Under the pieces are notes generated by a model. The model saw only the letters and a list, made by a program, of their open reading frames with translations. It made no database searches and was not told the DNA's origin. DNA of 64,000 nucleotides from Astrothelium macrocarpum. Taxonomy: Eukaryota > Ascomycota > Dothideomycetes > Trypetheliales > Trypetheliaceae. The translations under genes and the position numbers were made by a program. Positions 1 to 11,583 of this stretch are shown in pieces; within the stretch, counting starts at the first letter, position 1; each line of letters begins with the position of its first letter. The stretch spans positions 1-64,000 of the forward strand of contig JAGEMR010000108.1 of assembly GCA_021030915.1 (NCBI GenBank), given 5' to 3'.

Positions 1-47
1 TCGCCCGGCCCGAGCATTCGCCCACCTAATTTTCGCGCACCACCACG
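1..47. repeat. Left terminal inverted repeat of the AT-rich element
   Basis: It is GC-rich and pairs with the reverse complement of the segment ending at 2136, with about two to three mismatches in the outer 33 bases and a small indel further in. It may extend to the left of the window. Confidence 0.75.
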
Positions 48-2088
48 AATTCAAAAATTAATTTCTCCATTAATATGGGTCCAATTGAAATAGCGATAAT
101 AGAAACGAATTCGTAAAAAATTTTTAATTATTTTTAATTAATTAAAAAAATATGAAATCTTTTATTCGATATTATCGCGTTATTATAAAAATATTCAGAA
201 AAATAGAATCGAATTTTTTTAAAATAAATTAATCAATTTTTTATAATATCAATAATTTATATTAATTTAATGAATAAATATATTTATAAATTATAGAATT
301 TTATTAATGATTTAAATAATTCGGAATTTTATTATCAATATTTATAAAAAGGATATAAAAAAGAATTGAATAAATCATTTTATATATTATCATTGATCGT
401 AATTAAAATCAGAATTTTTTATTATATTTGATTTTATTTGAAAAAAAAAATAAATAATTATAAATAATTCAAATTATATTTTAATATAATATTATTCATT
501 AAATTATATTATTTTATAATTAATTATATATTAAATATCCATCAAAATTGAATAATATAAAATTCTATTATAGAATATATGAAATATAAATGAAAAAGAT
601 TTTATTATAAATTAAATCTTATTTTATTATTGTATATTCAATAAATCAATTTATGAATAAAATCTTTTACGCGAATCAGATATAAACGATTCTTATAAAT
701 AAATTATTATTTTTATTATTATTTTCATAATCAATAAGATTTTATTTTCATTCATAATTTATAATAATTAATCTAATTTTATTCAGAATTCGTGATTTCA
801 AAATATAAATTCTGATTTTTATAAATACAATTTTTTATCCTTTTCAATAAATTGAATGAATAATAAAATTGGATTTAATTAATTGATAAAAATATTTGAT
901 AAGAATATTAAAAATATAATAAATAATGATTTTAAATAAAAATTATTTATAATTAATGATTATAAATTTTATTTTATTATGAATTTTTTTAATTATTATT
1001 ATGATTAACGAATTCTGATTATTATTTATTTTTTTTAATTTATTCATCATTTTTAATCATTAAATATGAATTTATTCAAATTATTGGCCGAATATTATTT
1101 TATAAAATTGGATATCTGAATTCAATATATATAAATCCTATTAAATTTTATAAAAAATGATTTTTTTTTATTATTCTAAAAAATATATGAATTAATATTT
1201 ATATTAAAAAATATTATTAATAAATAATTTAAAATAAATTTTCAATTATTCAATTTTTTAATTATATTTGATTAAATTAATATATAAATTTTTTAATAAT
1301 ATTTAAAATGATTTATTAATTCAGACGTTTTAATTAATATTAATTTTAAATATTTAAAATAATTTCATAAATAAATTGATATTAAATTGAATCCATTATA
1401 ATAAATAAAAATAAATAAATGATATATCAAATTATTCTATCAGAATATACGAATTTATTTTTTAAAAATAAAAAATTCGAATTTTAAAAAAATAATCAAA
1501 ATTTAAAAAAAATATATAAAATAAAAAAAATAATTTGATATATCTTTAGAATTTGATAGAATAAAATTCTATAATTTTATCAAAATAATACAAATTTATG
1601 AATTATAATAATAATAGAAGGAGATTGAATGAATAAAAAAGAAATAAAAAAAGATTCAAAAAATTCAATAATAAATTGATAAATAAATTAAAATAAAATA
1701 AAAAATAGAATGAAAACGTGTCTGATAAAAAATTTAATAATAATATAAAAAAAAACGAATTATTCAAAAATAATAAAAATAGAAAATTAAAAAATAATGA
1801 ATAATAAATAAATAATTCATTTTTCAAATTCGTCAAAAAAAATCAAAATAATAAAAATAATAAAATATAATTGAATAAATTCAAAATATTATATATATGA
1901 ATACGAAAATATTGAATGAAATGAAAATAAATTCTCATATAGATCGTTTATGATGATCACAAAAAATATCATAATATTATTTAAATTAAAATTAATAATT
2001 CAATTTTAACGCATAATTCAGAATTATCAAAAAATTCAGATCTGATCTTATTATTCGTTATTATTATTGAGATAATTAGATTCGAGCG

Positions 2089-2136
2089 CGTGGTGATGAA
2101 AGTCAAATTGGGTGGGCGAATGCTCGGGCCGGGTGA
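2089..2136. repeat. Right terminal inverted repeat, abutting the next ORF
   Basis: It is the inverted counterpart of bases 1-47. Its outermost base is directly followed by the ATG at 2137. Either the element inserted at the 5' edge of the following gene, or this ATG is provided by sequence next to the element and the native start is further in (ATG at 2158). Confidence 0.75.
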
Positions 2137-4127
2137 ATGGTGGTGGAGACTCCTACGATGACACTTGCCCCACCAATGCAGCAAGCGGAATCACCAGATG
2201 TTAAGCTACCAAAGTTTAATCTTCGCACATGCAAACGCACGAATACCCAATACTCCAATTCATTCGGCGCATATGTCTGCAAGAGCGGGATATTCCGTAT
2301 TTGGAATATTGTAGGATACGCAAATGAAATCTGGACGCGTATAAGTAGCCGGATCCTGGACATTCTCAAGGCTGAGGAAGTCCGCCTTCACAGCGCAACA
2401 GGTGTCCATGGTATTCCCCACTTCAAAGTAGGCTGTTACATGGTTGGAATAGACCAGCAACACGCTTGTCCACATGCTGCACTTGTCTGCGGTCGTCAAT
2501 ACCAAGCTTTTACAAAAGAAGCACGACAAATCGTACTTAATCATGGTATCTTGAAAGAGCTAGATTGGGGGTTCATTTGCCTTCATGCGAACATCAGGGT
2601 TCCTGCAGGGCCTTCATACGCGTCGCCGGCAGCGGAGCGCCGAGCCTCTCGATATTTCGCTTCGAGTTCACGTTCATACGGATCGAGCAGTGCATCCTAC
2701 TCTTCAAGTGGCAGTTACAGCTCTGGCTATTCCTTTTCGGAACCCGATTCATCACTTGGTGCGCCTGATGGACTTGGAGGTTTGTTTGGAGGATTGGTAT
2801 TGAGCGTCTCTGGCGGAAGTACAGCGACTATAGGAGGAGTATTAGCTGTCGGCAAAACTACTTTTGCAGTTACAGTAAAACATTTTCTGAGTTCGGATGA
2901 AAAGCAGGAAGAAACCCCAGTACTTGAGGAGGAGCTAGTCCTTTGTGAGGACGAATTGAACCTGTTTACAGGCATAGAGGAATCCTGGGGCGTCGACGCA
3001 ATGAGCCTCACACAACATGGCTGCTCACTGGATACATCAGAAGCGGAAAGTAGTTTCGACGTAGTAGGAGAAGTGCCGTCAGCAGTCGACTCCAAAGAAA
3101 CTAAGGGACCTTCATTCCTCGCAAATCCCACAGGCATTCGGGGTCGTAAGAGAGCCTACAATAGTTATGCCGAGGATGCTAAGGGCAAGGGTGAAAATGC
3201 TGATTCCGAGAAGTGTGAGGACAAGGAAGAGAAGTCCGCTAATTTGAGCGGTCTCTACAGCAACTCAATTGAGACTATCAAGCCCGTCAAAGAAGATAAG
3301 GCAAACGAAGGTCTCCATGGAGAAATCTCTCAACAAGAAGGGCCTCTTACTGATTTTTCAGACCACATTGAAGCAGAAGACGAGAGTTCACAAGATCAAT
3401 CGGTTGTGCTTATCAGATTTCAAGGGGCCAGCGTTAATCATCATCCTTCCCAACGCTTCAATGTTGGCCAGATGTCAAAGCAGAACGGAGATTTCAGTAG
3501 CGAATTAGACTGGGCGCTCCTGCACTTACCTGCGAACATCTATTTAACCCCCAATTTGAAGGGTTCCAGGGAATTGCAGTTCATGGTTGGAGATTCTGGA
3601 TCATTAAGCCCTGCAATGGAACCACCTGCCGAGGGTAAACCTCTGATGGTATTGACGGGCACAAATGGATTCGTTGGAGGCACAGGAGTGTCTTCGGCTT
3701 CAGTAGTTACAACCAGTGGCATATCATCGTCTTGCACGCTATGGACCGTGAAAATCTTCAAAATTGGTATGTCTACTACCCAAGTGGTCAAGTGTGTGCT
3801 AACGAAGACGAAGAATCCGGCGATTGCGGCTCATGGGCGTTTGACCTTTCTCGTTGCGAGGTCGTGGGGATGCTTGTTGCTTTCTGCAAAGCGCTCGGGG
3901 AGGCTTATTTCATTCCAGCTAAGGATCTCTTAACGGATATCTCCAATGTTTGCAAAGAAGCGAATGTGTCATTTGTGACTCCAAGTCAGCCAAAAGGACA
4001 TCAAAGCAAACCGAGTTATATGGCTTCAAGGCGTTTGCCACGTCCCGTGACGGTAATTTATGGGGGGCAAATCTCATCATCGAAGCCCAGTAGCTCATCG
4101 AAGCCCAATAGCAGATACTGGCGTTGA
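2137..4127 (+). CDS. Trypsin-fold protease-like protein with GDCGSW motif (fungal family)
   Basis: Two exons are inferred: 2137-3766 and 3814-4127, about 647 aa. The intron has a GTATGT donor and a TGCTAAC branch site. An alternative acceptor at 3807 adds two residues. The C-terminal half has the layout of a chymotrypsin-like fold: a His in TVKH (about residue 249), an Asp in LDWALL (about 458), then GDCGSW with Cys at about 548. I recall a fungal protein family in which a similar block reads GDSGSW, so here Cys occupies the nucleophile position. A Ser/Tyr-rich and acidic low-complexity linker (about residues 165-430) separates this from an N-terminal region of unknown function. The start is uncertain because the first ATG touches the transposon arm. 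ATG 2158 is an alternative. Real activity and substrate are unknown. It could be a catalytically altered domain from the heterokaryon-incompatibility or NLR-associated repertoire. Confidence 0.6.
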
Positions 4128-4932
4128 CTGCAAGGTTTGATCAGCACATCTTGAAGAAAGGAACGCAGCGACATACAAGTTACCAGAATTCAAACAATAA
4201 TCCGAAGGAGATTATTCTATACCGTTCTTGCCGAGCAGAGTCTTTTGGAGATAAGCATTGCGCATGAGTTGACGTACGGCATGTTTTGACGGCTGCAGAT
4301 AGGAACCAACGAGCACAGCCGTCGGAATCGATCTGTATGTCCCTCAATTAGAAGCTAGGATGTTCAGGAGCAAGATACAGAAACCTTGTAGGGTCCAGGT
4401 AGGAGTTTGAGACTTGTGAGTCCATGTTGACTTCTGTTGCACTATTGTTGCCGGAAAAATGGTCCTCCACGAAAGCTTCTCCCCGTTTGACTTTTGATGC
4501 TGTAGAGATGCCATAGAAATCACGCAGTGTACCTGGTTTCGGGTCCAATTCCACTACTCTGCCTAATGGTGTCCTGTTCAAGAGCTCTCTATTTCGCCAA
4601 ACCAAATCTTCTTTGTCGACCGACTGAACTTGTATAGCCGCCGATTTTATACGTTCTTTATTTCCATTTCTTCTCGGGTTTTTTAGGCGATGATTTTGAT
4701 ATTCAAAGTTTGCCGGAAAACGATTTAAATTTATATAATAGTAAAACCTTCTTAGGAAAGTGAATTAAAATCAGAAATGCTTTAACGTCTGTTACCAAAA
4801 ACGCAATTTTAACATGAAATTATTGTCTGTGGTGAAATTCAGACGTGCACAAGATGGCGCGTGGGTGGTGCCAGCTCCGCAAATTGGAACTCGCAACCTA
4901 AACAAGAGCAATTCTACAATCTCCTGCATTTG
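4128..4932. other. Intergenic region with a possible minus-strand coding fragment
   Basis: No complete gene is seen. On the minus strand about 4347-4730 stays open without a stop and reads like protein in the middle (for example RTPLGRVVELDPKPGTLRDF). It has no good ATG at its 5' end; the only in-frame ATG gives about 25 residues. It ends at a stop near 4348. It could be a decayed gene, a last exon of something I could not assemble, or chance. I do not recognise the family. Confidence 0.25.
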
Positions 4933-7164
4933 ATGCTTGCAGCTTTATCACTTCTGAAAACACCATTGAACGTGAGACCATGCCTCAAGACGCTCCCACT
5001 TCATCTGAAGTTCCATGCCACGCCTCCAGCTCCAAAGCGAATACGCCGAATCTCTCCCACAACGCAGCCAATAAGCGCTCCAATTGACAGGCCCAAGATT
5101 AACCTACGAGAGTATCAAGAGGAATGCATTGAGTCGGTCCTATCTCATCTTGCAAATGGTCACCATAGGTTAGGCATATCTCTGGCAACCGGAAGCGGCA
5201 AAACGGTAGGCCTTGAACTTTTGTATAAACAAATTTGGAACTGAATGTTTGCTTTTCAGGTGATATTCACGCATCTGATAGATCGCATACGGCCATCGAA
5301 AGAACATGCCACTCAAACACTCATCCTGGCGCATCGGCGCGAGCTCGTTGAGCAAGCAGCAAGACACTGTTCTTCTGCGTATCCAACGAAGACGGTCGAG
5401 ATCGAAATGGGTAATAATCATGCTGGTGGTTCTGCAGACATTACTATAGCATCAGTACAAAGCATTAATTCTGGCGAGCGACTGGTCAAATACGATCCGG
5501 AGAAATTCAAGCTCGTTATGGTGGATGAAGCGCATCATATTGTGGCGCCACAGTACCTGAATGTTTTGGAACATTTTGGGCTACGAGATAAGGGAAAATC
5601 TAAGACAGCACTCATCGGTGTCTCGGCAACGTTCTCTAGACTGGATGGGCTCAGTTTGGGTGCTGTTATTGATCAGATTGTTTATCACAAGTACGACATC
5701 ATTTATCCGCCTTGAAATGCCAATCTGATTAGAATGCATAGGGACTACGTGGATATGATCAACGAGCACTGGCTTGCTGATGCAGTATTCACTACGGTAG
5801 AGTCAAAGGCTGATTTATCCGCTGTGAAGACCAGTAACACAGGCGACTTTCAAACCCCTTCGCTATCCAGAGCAGTCAATAACCCACAGACGAACGCTAT
5901 CACTGTTCGCTCTTGGCTGAAGAAAGCCGAAGGAAGAAAATCAACACTCGTATTCTGTGTTGACATTGCACACGTCATTGCCTTGACCGACACCTTTATT
6001 CAGCATGGCATTACAGCAAAGTACATTACAAGCAATACCCATCCCCGCGTTCGTGGAGAGACTTTGGATGCATTCAAGCGCGGAAGCTTTCCTGTGCTCC
6101 TCAATTGTGGCATCTTCACAGAGGGGACTGACATCCCTAATATCGATTGTATCATCCTTGCCAGACCAACAAAATCGCGAAATCTTCTAGTTCAGATGAT
6201 TGGACGAGGAACGCGAAAATATCCTGGCAAGGAAAATTGTCATGTCATTGACTTTGTGTCGTCTCTCGAAACAGGTGTTGTGACAACGCCTACTTTGTTT
6301 GGGCTGGATCCGGCTTTGATCATAGAAAAGGCGGACGTGAAAAAAATTGAAGAAATCCGCGATCGTCGTGAGCGTGAAGAGCAGTTGAAAGAGCATGCTA
6401 CAGCTGCCTCAGGAACAGCTGATACTCGACTTAAGGGTAGTGTGACCTTTACCGATTACAACTCGGTTACAGATCTCATCGAGGATACCTCTTTAGACCG
6501 CTACATACGAGCAATCAGCAACTATGCATGGGTTCTAGTTGGCGAGAATAAATATATTCTGTCATGCCGGGGTCAAGGTCATCTCACAGTCGAAAAGGTT
6601 CACAACGAATACGTCGTCAAATTCACCCAGCAAATTCCTGGGACGGCCAGTGGGCCTATGGCACGACCTCGACAAATTTCAAAATCAAGCACCTTCGACC
6701 ATGCCGTTAATGCAGCAGACACATTCGCCAAAGACACGTTCGTAGCAATCTACATTCTTCAACGGGCACCTTGGCGGAAAAAATTCGCATCCGCTTCGCA
6801 AGTAGAGTTTTTGAACAAATTCCGCGCTGAAGACAAGAAACTGAAACCGAATACTGTCACGATGGGCAAGGCGAGCGATATGATCACCAAAATCAAGCAC
6901 GGCGCTCGTGGACAGTTCAAGAAGTCTCAGACAGATCTGCAGCAAGCAAAGAAGACTGAAGACAAGGTACAGTGGTTACGGGAAAGGGAGACGGTACGTG
7001 TGGGCCCTTTGCGCCGGATTCCTCGACCCGCAGGGAGGGCATCAAAATCAGCGTCGAAGCCAGCGGCGCTGTCGTCAAGAGCTAGGTCATCAAGTGGTGA
7101 TGGTGGATTCACATCACAGGGTCGAAGCTTGGAGCAGGCAATGAAGCAGCTTGGTAGGAAATGA
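4933..7164 (+). CDS. IRC3: Mitochondrial DEAD/DEAH-box helicase, Irc3 family
   Basis: Three exons are inferred (4933-5205, 5260-5690, 5742-7164), 708 aa. The chosen ATG opens an Arg/Lys/Leu-rich, acid-poor N-terminus typical of a mitochondrial presequence. Superfamily 2 motifs follow in order: ATGSGKT (about residues 85-91), DEAHH (about 180), SATF, then the C-terminal helicase block GTDIPNIDCII and QMIGRGTRKYPGK. Splicing joins GSGKT to VIFTHLID and VYHK to DYVDMI, both as expected in the family. Yeast Irc3 is a mitochondrial DNA helicase needed to maintain mtDNA, so this protein probably acts in the matrix on branched DNA. The C-terminus is a basic Ser/Arg-rich tail. The first intron falls directly after the Walker A motif. 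Confidence 0.9.
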
Positions 7165-7746
7165 GATACCCCAGATAGAGTGAGATCGTAGAAATCAATA
7201 ATGTATAAATCACTACTCGCATTCGCGCTGGCTTGCACTGAGGTGTCTCCCAGACGAATGAAGGAGGTCATGACATTCTAGTTGCAGGATTGACGCTGTT
7301 TTGATGTTGATAGGTCCATTGCGATTGGGGGCCTCTTCGAGGCAAGGCTAACATTCTGAACATGATTATTGGCCGATACGATTTGAAGAAAAAACAATTG
7401 TGATATCCTTTCTCTGATTTCGTTGAGGACTTCCCGAAGTGTCTGAGTGAAAGTAGTCTTGAAGAGAGAAATACCGATAGGCACTAATCTCTAAATATAT
7501 TGGGAACCTCTCGAGCAAAAGACTAAATATTTCGATGCGTTTCAGAATCGAAGTACTTCGGGAGAAGTGGTTCTGAAGTGCAACCTCCAATCCTACCAAG
7601 GGTCTCCCCAATGTTAGGATGAAATAATTAGAACATTCTATCAATTTCAAAGGTAGAATGTATGTAGAGCATTACCAACAAATCGATCTCGCAATTCGTC
7701 TCCATCTCATACAAGACCAAATGCAATCAGAGCAATCCCCTCGCAA
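7165..7746. other. Intergenic region between convergent IRC3 and La genes
   Basis: This is the shared 3' flank of two convergent genes. I see no ORF with coding character and no structured RNA or repeat. It presumably contains both polyadenylation regions. Confidence 0.6.
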
Positions 7747-9366
7747 TCAAGCCACAGCCTCATTGCCAGCCTTCAATTTCTTGGCTTCTGTCTCCTCTTC
7801 CTCCTCGCCCCCATCTTCCTCATCTCTGGAGCGCTTTTTGTTATTACTGGATACTGGCTCAGCTTCCGAGGTAGCGTCATTAACAACAGTATCTTTCGTC
7901 TCATCATCATTTCCCTTAACAGCAGTACCATCTGGGTCGGTGGCTTCCTCTGCCTTCTCTTGCTCAACCTTGGTTTTCTTTGAGAGACCATCTTCCGCAG
8001 CATCTTCTTCATCGCGGCTACGCTTCTTACTAGAAGGACTTGCCGAGCCCTGTGCCTTCTCCTGGATCTTCTCTTCTTCCGATTTCTTCTGCTCTTTCTC
8101 GTTATCCTCATCACGTCGTGTGCGCCAATCGCGATCATCCTCGCCTTTGCGATAACTATGACCGCGAGTATCTCTCTTCTGGTCGGAGCGACGGTTGTCG
8201 TTGCGCTTATTGTCTCTGCCATTACGATTCTGATACTTGTTGCCATTGCGATGGGAATGGTCTCTGTCGTTCTTTGTATCGTGACCTTTGATTTTGCCCG
8301 ATTTGATGTCTGCTACCTTTTGCTCGCAATAAGCTTTTTTACTCTTGATATCGAGAACTATCTGGCGGAACTTTGGTTTAGGCTCAAGTTCAAGAAATTG
8401 TTTTGCTGCGTCTTCAGTCTCAAACTCGACAAAGACGCTACCCTTGAATGTACGGTCGGCAGCACGACGTAGGCGAATGGCTCTGGTGGGTCCGTAGGGA
8501 GCAAAGAAGGCTTCAATGGCAAATTGAGTATCAGCGGATTCTGGGCCAAAGCCTTTGGCATAGATGGTTCTTGGCATAGCTTGATCTTCGATGATCTTTA
8601 GGTTGTCGTCTCGGTTACCAAGACTGGAATCAAGAGGCACCTTGCGTTTGATTTCGTCATTTTCAGTAACGTCCAAGAAGTCGCTCTCCTTGAGGGCTTT
8701 GACAACAGCGGAGAAGGGTTGAAAGCGCTTCATGCGTTTGAAGGTGCACAACTGCTTGATTGGAAACGGCTTATTCTCAGTGCCGCCAACCTGTTCAAAG
8801 AGGAACTTGTCGAGTGGTAGATTGGAGTCGGAAAAGTAGAACTCAACCTGATATGTTAATTAGCAGAATGCGTGCGTCTTGTGCACAAGAGAGATTTGCC
8901 TGTTTGCGTATCTCATCTGGATCATCGGTCTCTGGGAGATTTGATGGATCAAATTTGCTTAGGTTCTGTCTTTTGAACTTTCCATTGTTGAACCTCTTGC
9001 GATCAGGATATTTTTGATCCTTGGATTTCGCGTGGTTGTCACGATTAGCTTTGCCATGATCCTCAGGCTCCGATTTTTGAGTATTGGTTTGGGTCCCCTT
9101 GGACACAGTTTCGCCGATGATGTTCGCATCTAGTGGGATTAGTGAAATTTCTTGGAAACGAGTGAGGTTAGTTGCTTGCCTGTCACGGTCTCTTTCTCGC
9201 CATTCTTCAATTCCTTGGCTTCTTGAACTTTGGTGACTTCCTCGGCTGAGTCATTAGTAGGTTCCTTGATTATTCCAACAGAGTTCTCAGTGATAGGCTG
9301 AGAGTCGTTAGGAATAGAGGTAGCAGAAGGGTCGGGCTCAACAGCTTGAATCTGCACATCCGCCAT
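7747..9366 (-). CDS. La protein homolog (Lhp1/Sla1), RNA polymerase III transcript chaperone
   Basis: Exons on the minus strand: 9366-9180, 9129-8900 and 8847-7747, 505 aa. A La motif is rebuilt across the second intron: DEIRKQ joins VEFYFSDSNLP, then LCTFKRM and LKESDFLDV. An RRM follows (TIYAKGFG, GSVFVEFE). The C-terminal half is a long charged Arg/Asp/Glu/Lys-rich tail with two KKRSRDEED repeats, which look like nuclear localisation signals. La binds the UUU-OH 3' ends of Pol III transcripts and protects and folds pre-tRNAs. Both introns appear to use GC donors (AG|GCAAGC and AG|GCAAAT), because no GT donor keeps the frame. The start is taken at MADVQ; an in-frame ATG lies five codons upstream. 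It is divergent with NAM9. Confidence 0.88.
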
Positions 9367-9739
9367 GATTGGCAGATTCAATCAGCTTCTTGGTTTGGCA
9401 GCTTGGTGGACTTGTTATTGAGATGGAATGGTCACAAGAGCGTTCAAGGTGTAAGAGTTAGGCTGGCGCTCAGGAAGATTGGCCGGAAGGAGGGTCAAGG
9501 AGAAAGAAACAGCAGTGTGAGATATGGAAGTTTGGACTGGCAGAACTTGCTATGTTCAGCAATGGTGGAGCTTGGAAATTTAGTGGAGCTGGTTCGCTTG
9601 TGGAGGGGCTGCTCCATCGCCAAGCATTTTGGCCTCCGCTGCCATTCCGACCTGCCACATTACAGGGGACGAGCTCGCAACCTTGAAAAAGGTAAAGTTC
9701 ACAACGATCCACACCGTAATAGCAGGACAGCTATTAGCC
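9367..9739. promoter_or_regulatory. Shared bidirectional promoter region of La and NAM9
   Basis: This is a 373-bp segment between two divergently transcribed start codons, so both core promoters must lie here or in the 5' UTRs. I could not identify a specific element with confidence. Confidence 0.5.
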
Positions 9740-11189
9740 ATGAGAAAGAAGCCAAAGTTTCATGGTCTGAAAAAGATTGTAAGATCTGAATTCCCCCGCC
9801 ACGTCGTCACCAATCGGCTCTGACTGATACCCTCCTAGAAAGTACGGCAGTCGTGGAATAAATTTAATCTTTACAACCTCTCCCGTCTACAGAAGCTCAC
9901 CGTTGAAGACAAAACCTTTTTCCAGCAGAAATGGGCTGCCAAGGCTGCGACTCGTGCATATCACGGCGAACAAATATCAGAAAAGCAATGGCAGAGAATG
10001 TTCGATACCAGGATTCCCTCCGTCCAGTCAATGGATCATCGATATTTGGCCCAACATGACGGATCCGAGCAAGCTACGGGAAGAGGCTCAGGACTAGATT
10101 CATCTCCAGGAGTGGTGAAAAAGAGTCCACCCCAGACTCCATACATGCAGATGACATATGGCCCGACTGAAAGGCGTTTGGATACTGCCATATGGAGGGC
10201 CCTTTTTGCAAGTAGTGTACGGCAAGCGAGACAGTTCGTGACCCACGGCGGCGTCAAGGTCAATGGGAAGAAGGTGAGTAAACAGCTATCAGCAATATCA
10301 ATTCCCATCTCATAAAATACTCTCACAGATGATACATCCTGGATATCAGCTCAACCCAGGAGACATGTTCCAAGTCGAACCCGAACGAGTAATGTTCGCC
10401 ACAGGAATAACCAAGAATCAAGACACATACTACAAATGGCAGAGGCGGCGAGAAGCCCGAGCAGCAGCAGCAGTCCCAGAAGAGTCAGAAGAAGCCGAAC
10501 CCTCAGACGAACAAGAAGCACCCGCCGACACCGACACCGAAACCTCCTCCACCCCAACCACCGAAGCCACAGACGGGCCCCGCTACACCGAACGCTTCGA
10601 GGCGCTCCTCAAAGACCGCAAAAGGACGCTCACGGCGCTCCTCAACGACTCCAAAACCATCCTCGAAGACCCGCGCGACCGCCTCACCGCCACCGGCAAG
10701 CGCAAGCTGCGCGCCTTCTCCAAGCTCGTGCGCGCCACGCTGTCCCGCGCCCGCTCCACCACCGACGAAACCGCCTCGGACCTCGAATCGCAGTTTCAGA
10801 CCCTGCTTTCTACAGTACAGCCCACGCACCCCGCTGCTGCCGATAACGCATCCGCGCAGACCGACGCTGCGAGATTGGAGGAAGCGGCGCAGCAGCAGGA
10901 GGACGACGTAGGTCCGTCAGAGGAGGAGCAGAAGCTGCTGCGAGAGGCGCTGGAGCGGGTGCGTGAGAATCCGATGGATAATGACAAGCCGTATGCGACG
11001 CCGTGGCGGCCGCGGCCGTATATGAGTCCTTTCGCCTTTATCCCGCGCTATCTAGAAGTGAACCAGAATGTGTGTTCGGCGGTATATTTGCGGCATCCCG
11101 TGGCGCGACCTGGGTTAGCGGAGGTGCCGACGCCGTTTCATTTGGAGACGAGTCAGTTGGCTTTTAGTTGGTATTTGCGAAGGCGGTAG
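9740..11189 (+). CDS. NAM9: Mitochondrial small-subunit ribosomal protein uS4m (Nam9)
   Basis: Exons are 9740-9778, 9839-10273 and 10329-11189, 444 aa. The tiny first exon encodes 13 residues and joins to KVRQSWNKFNLYNLSRLQKL, the conserved fungal Nam9 N-terminus. The S4 RNA-binding domain follows: AIWRALFASSVRQARQFVTHG, VKVNGKK, then MIHPGYQLNPGDMFQV across the second intron. Nam9 binds the 5' domain of mitochondrial small-subunit rRNA. After the S4 domain there is a long low-complexity Glu/Ala/Thr-rich insertion before a conserved C-terminus (PYATPWRPRPYMSPFAFIPRYLEVN). That insertion coincides with a GC-rich island that changes from C-rich to G-rich at about 10.85 kb. Confidence 0.92.
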
Positions 11190-11583
11190 AGAGGGGTGGT
11201 TGTCAGGGGTGGGAAGGTCATGTATTGGAGCAAGTTGTGTACATGTTGAACCATTGTATTATATAGATTCTCTCTCTCCGCAAATTAGAAGAAATGCATC
11301 GAGAGTCTACTCGACCCAGAGCTGGGGAGCATTGATCCTCATTATACCTTAGCCGCACCTGTGCGCTTCACGGGTACCGTAATTTCCTCCGTGCCTTTTT
11401 GAAAACGCCACCACCGACCGAGACGCCAATATTATTACAAGCTGTAGCAGAATGGTTGGAACATGTATTTCCTGCGCCGGCATCTTGGGGTTGTAAAAGA
11501 AAGCCCGAATACTCCAGCAGAAACCACGTTCAGGAGAATTGAAGTATAAGAAAGCCGAAATATACAAACACTACCATGCCCAA
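11190..11583. other. Intergenic region between convergent genes
   Basis: This is the 3' flank of NAM9 and of the minus-strand membrane-protein gene. I see nothing beyond possible 3' UTRs. Confidence 0.6.

Larger units (their letters stand above)
1..2136. mobile_element. AT-rich, RIP-decayed DNA transposon remnant with terminal inverted repeats
   Basis: The first bases of the window and the reverse complement of 2104-2136 are nearly identical over about 33 bp (shared core GGCCCGAGCATTCGCCCA). Weaker similarity (CACCACG) extends to about 47 bp. Between these GC-rich arms lie about 2 kb of almost pure A/T with stops in every frame and no recognisable transposase. This is the expected look of a fungal class II element mutated by repeat-induced point mutation (C to T), though loss of GC by other routes is possible. 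The window begins inside or exactly at the left arm, so the true outer end and any target-site duplication cannot be seen. The superfamily is not assigned. Even a non-autonomous element would fit. Confidence 0.75.

Noticed and set aside
1603..1836. 77-codon minus-strand ORF in the AT-rich element
   Set aside because: Phe/Leu/Asn-only composition from A/T sequence, no transposase motifs.
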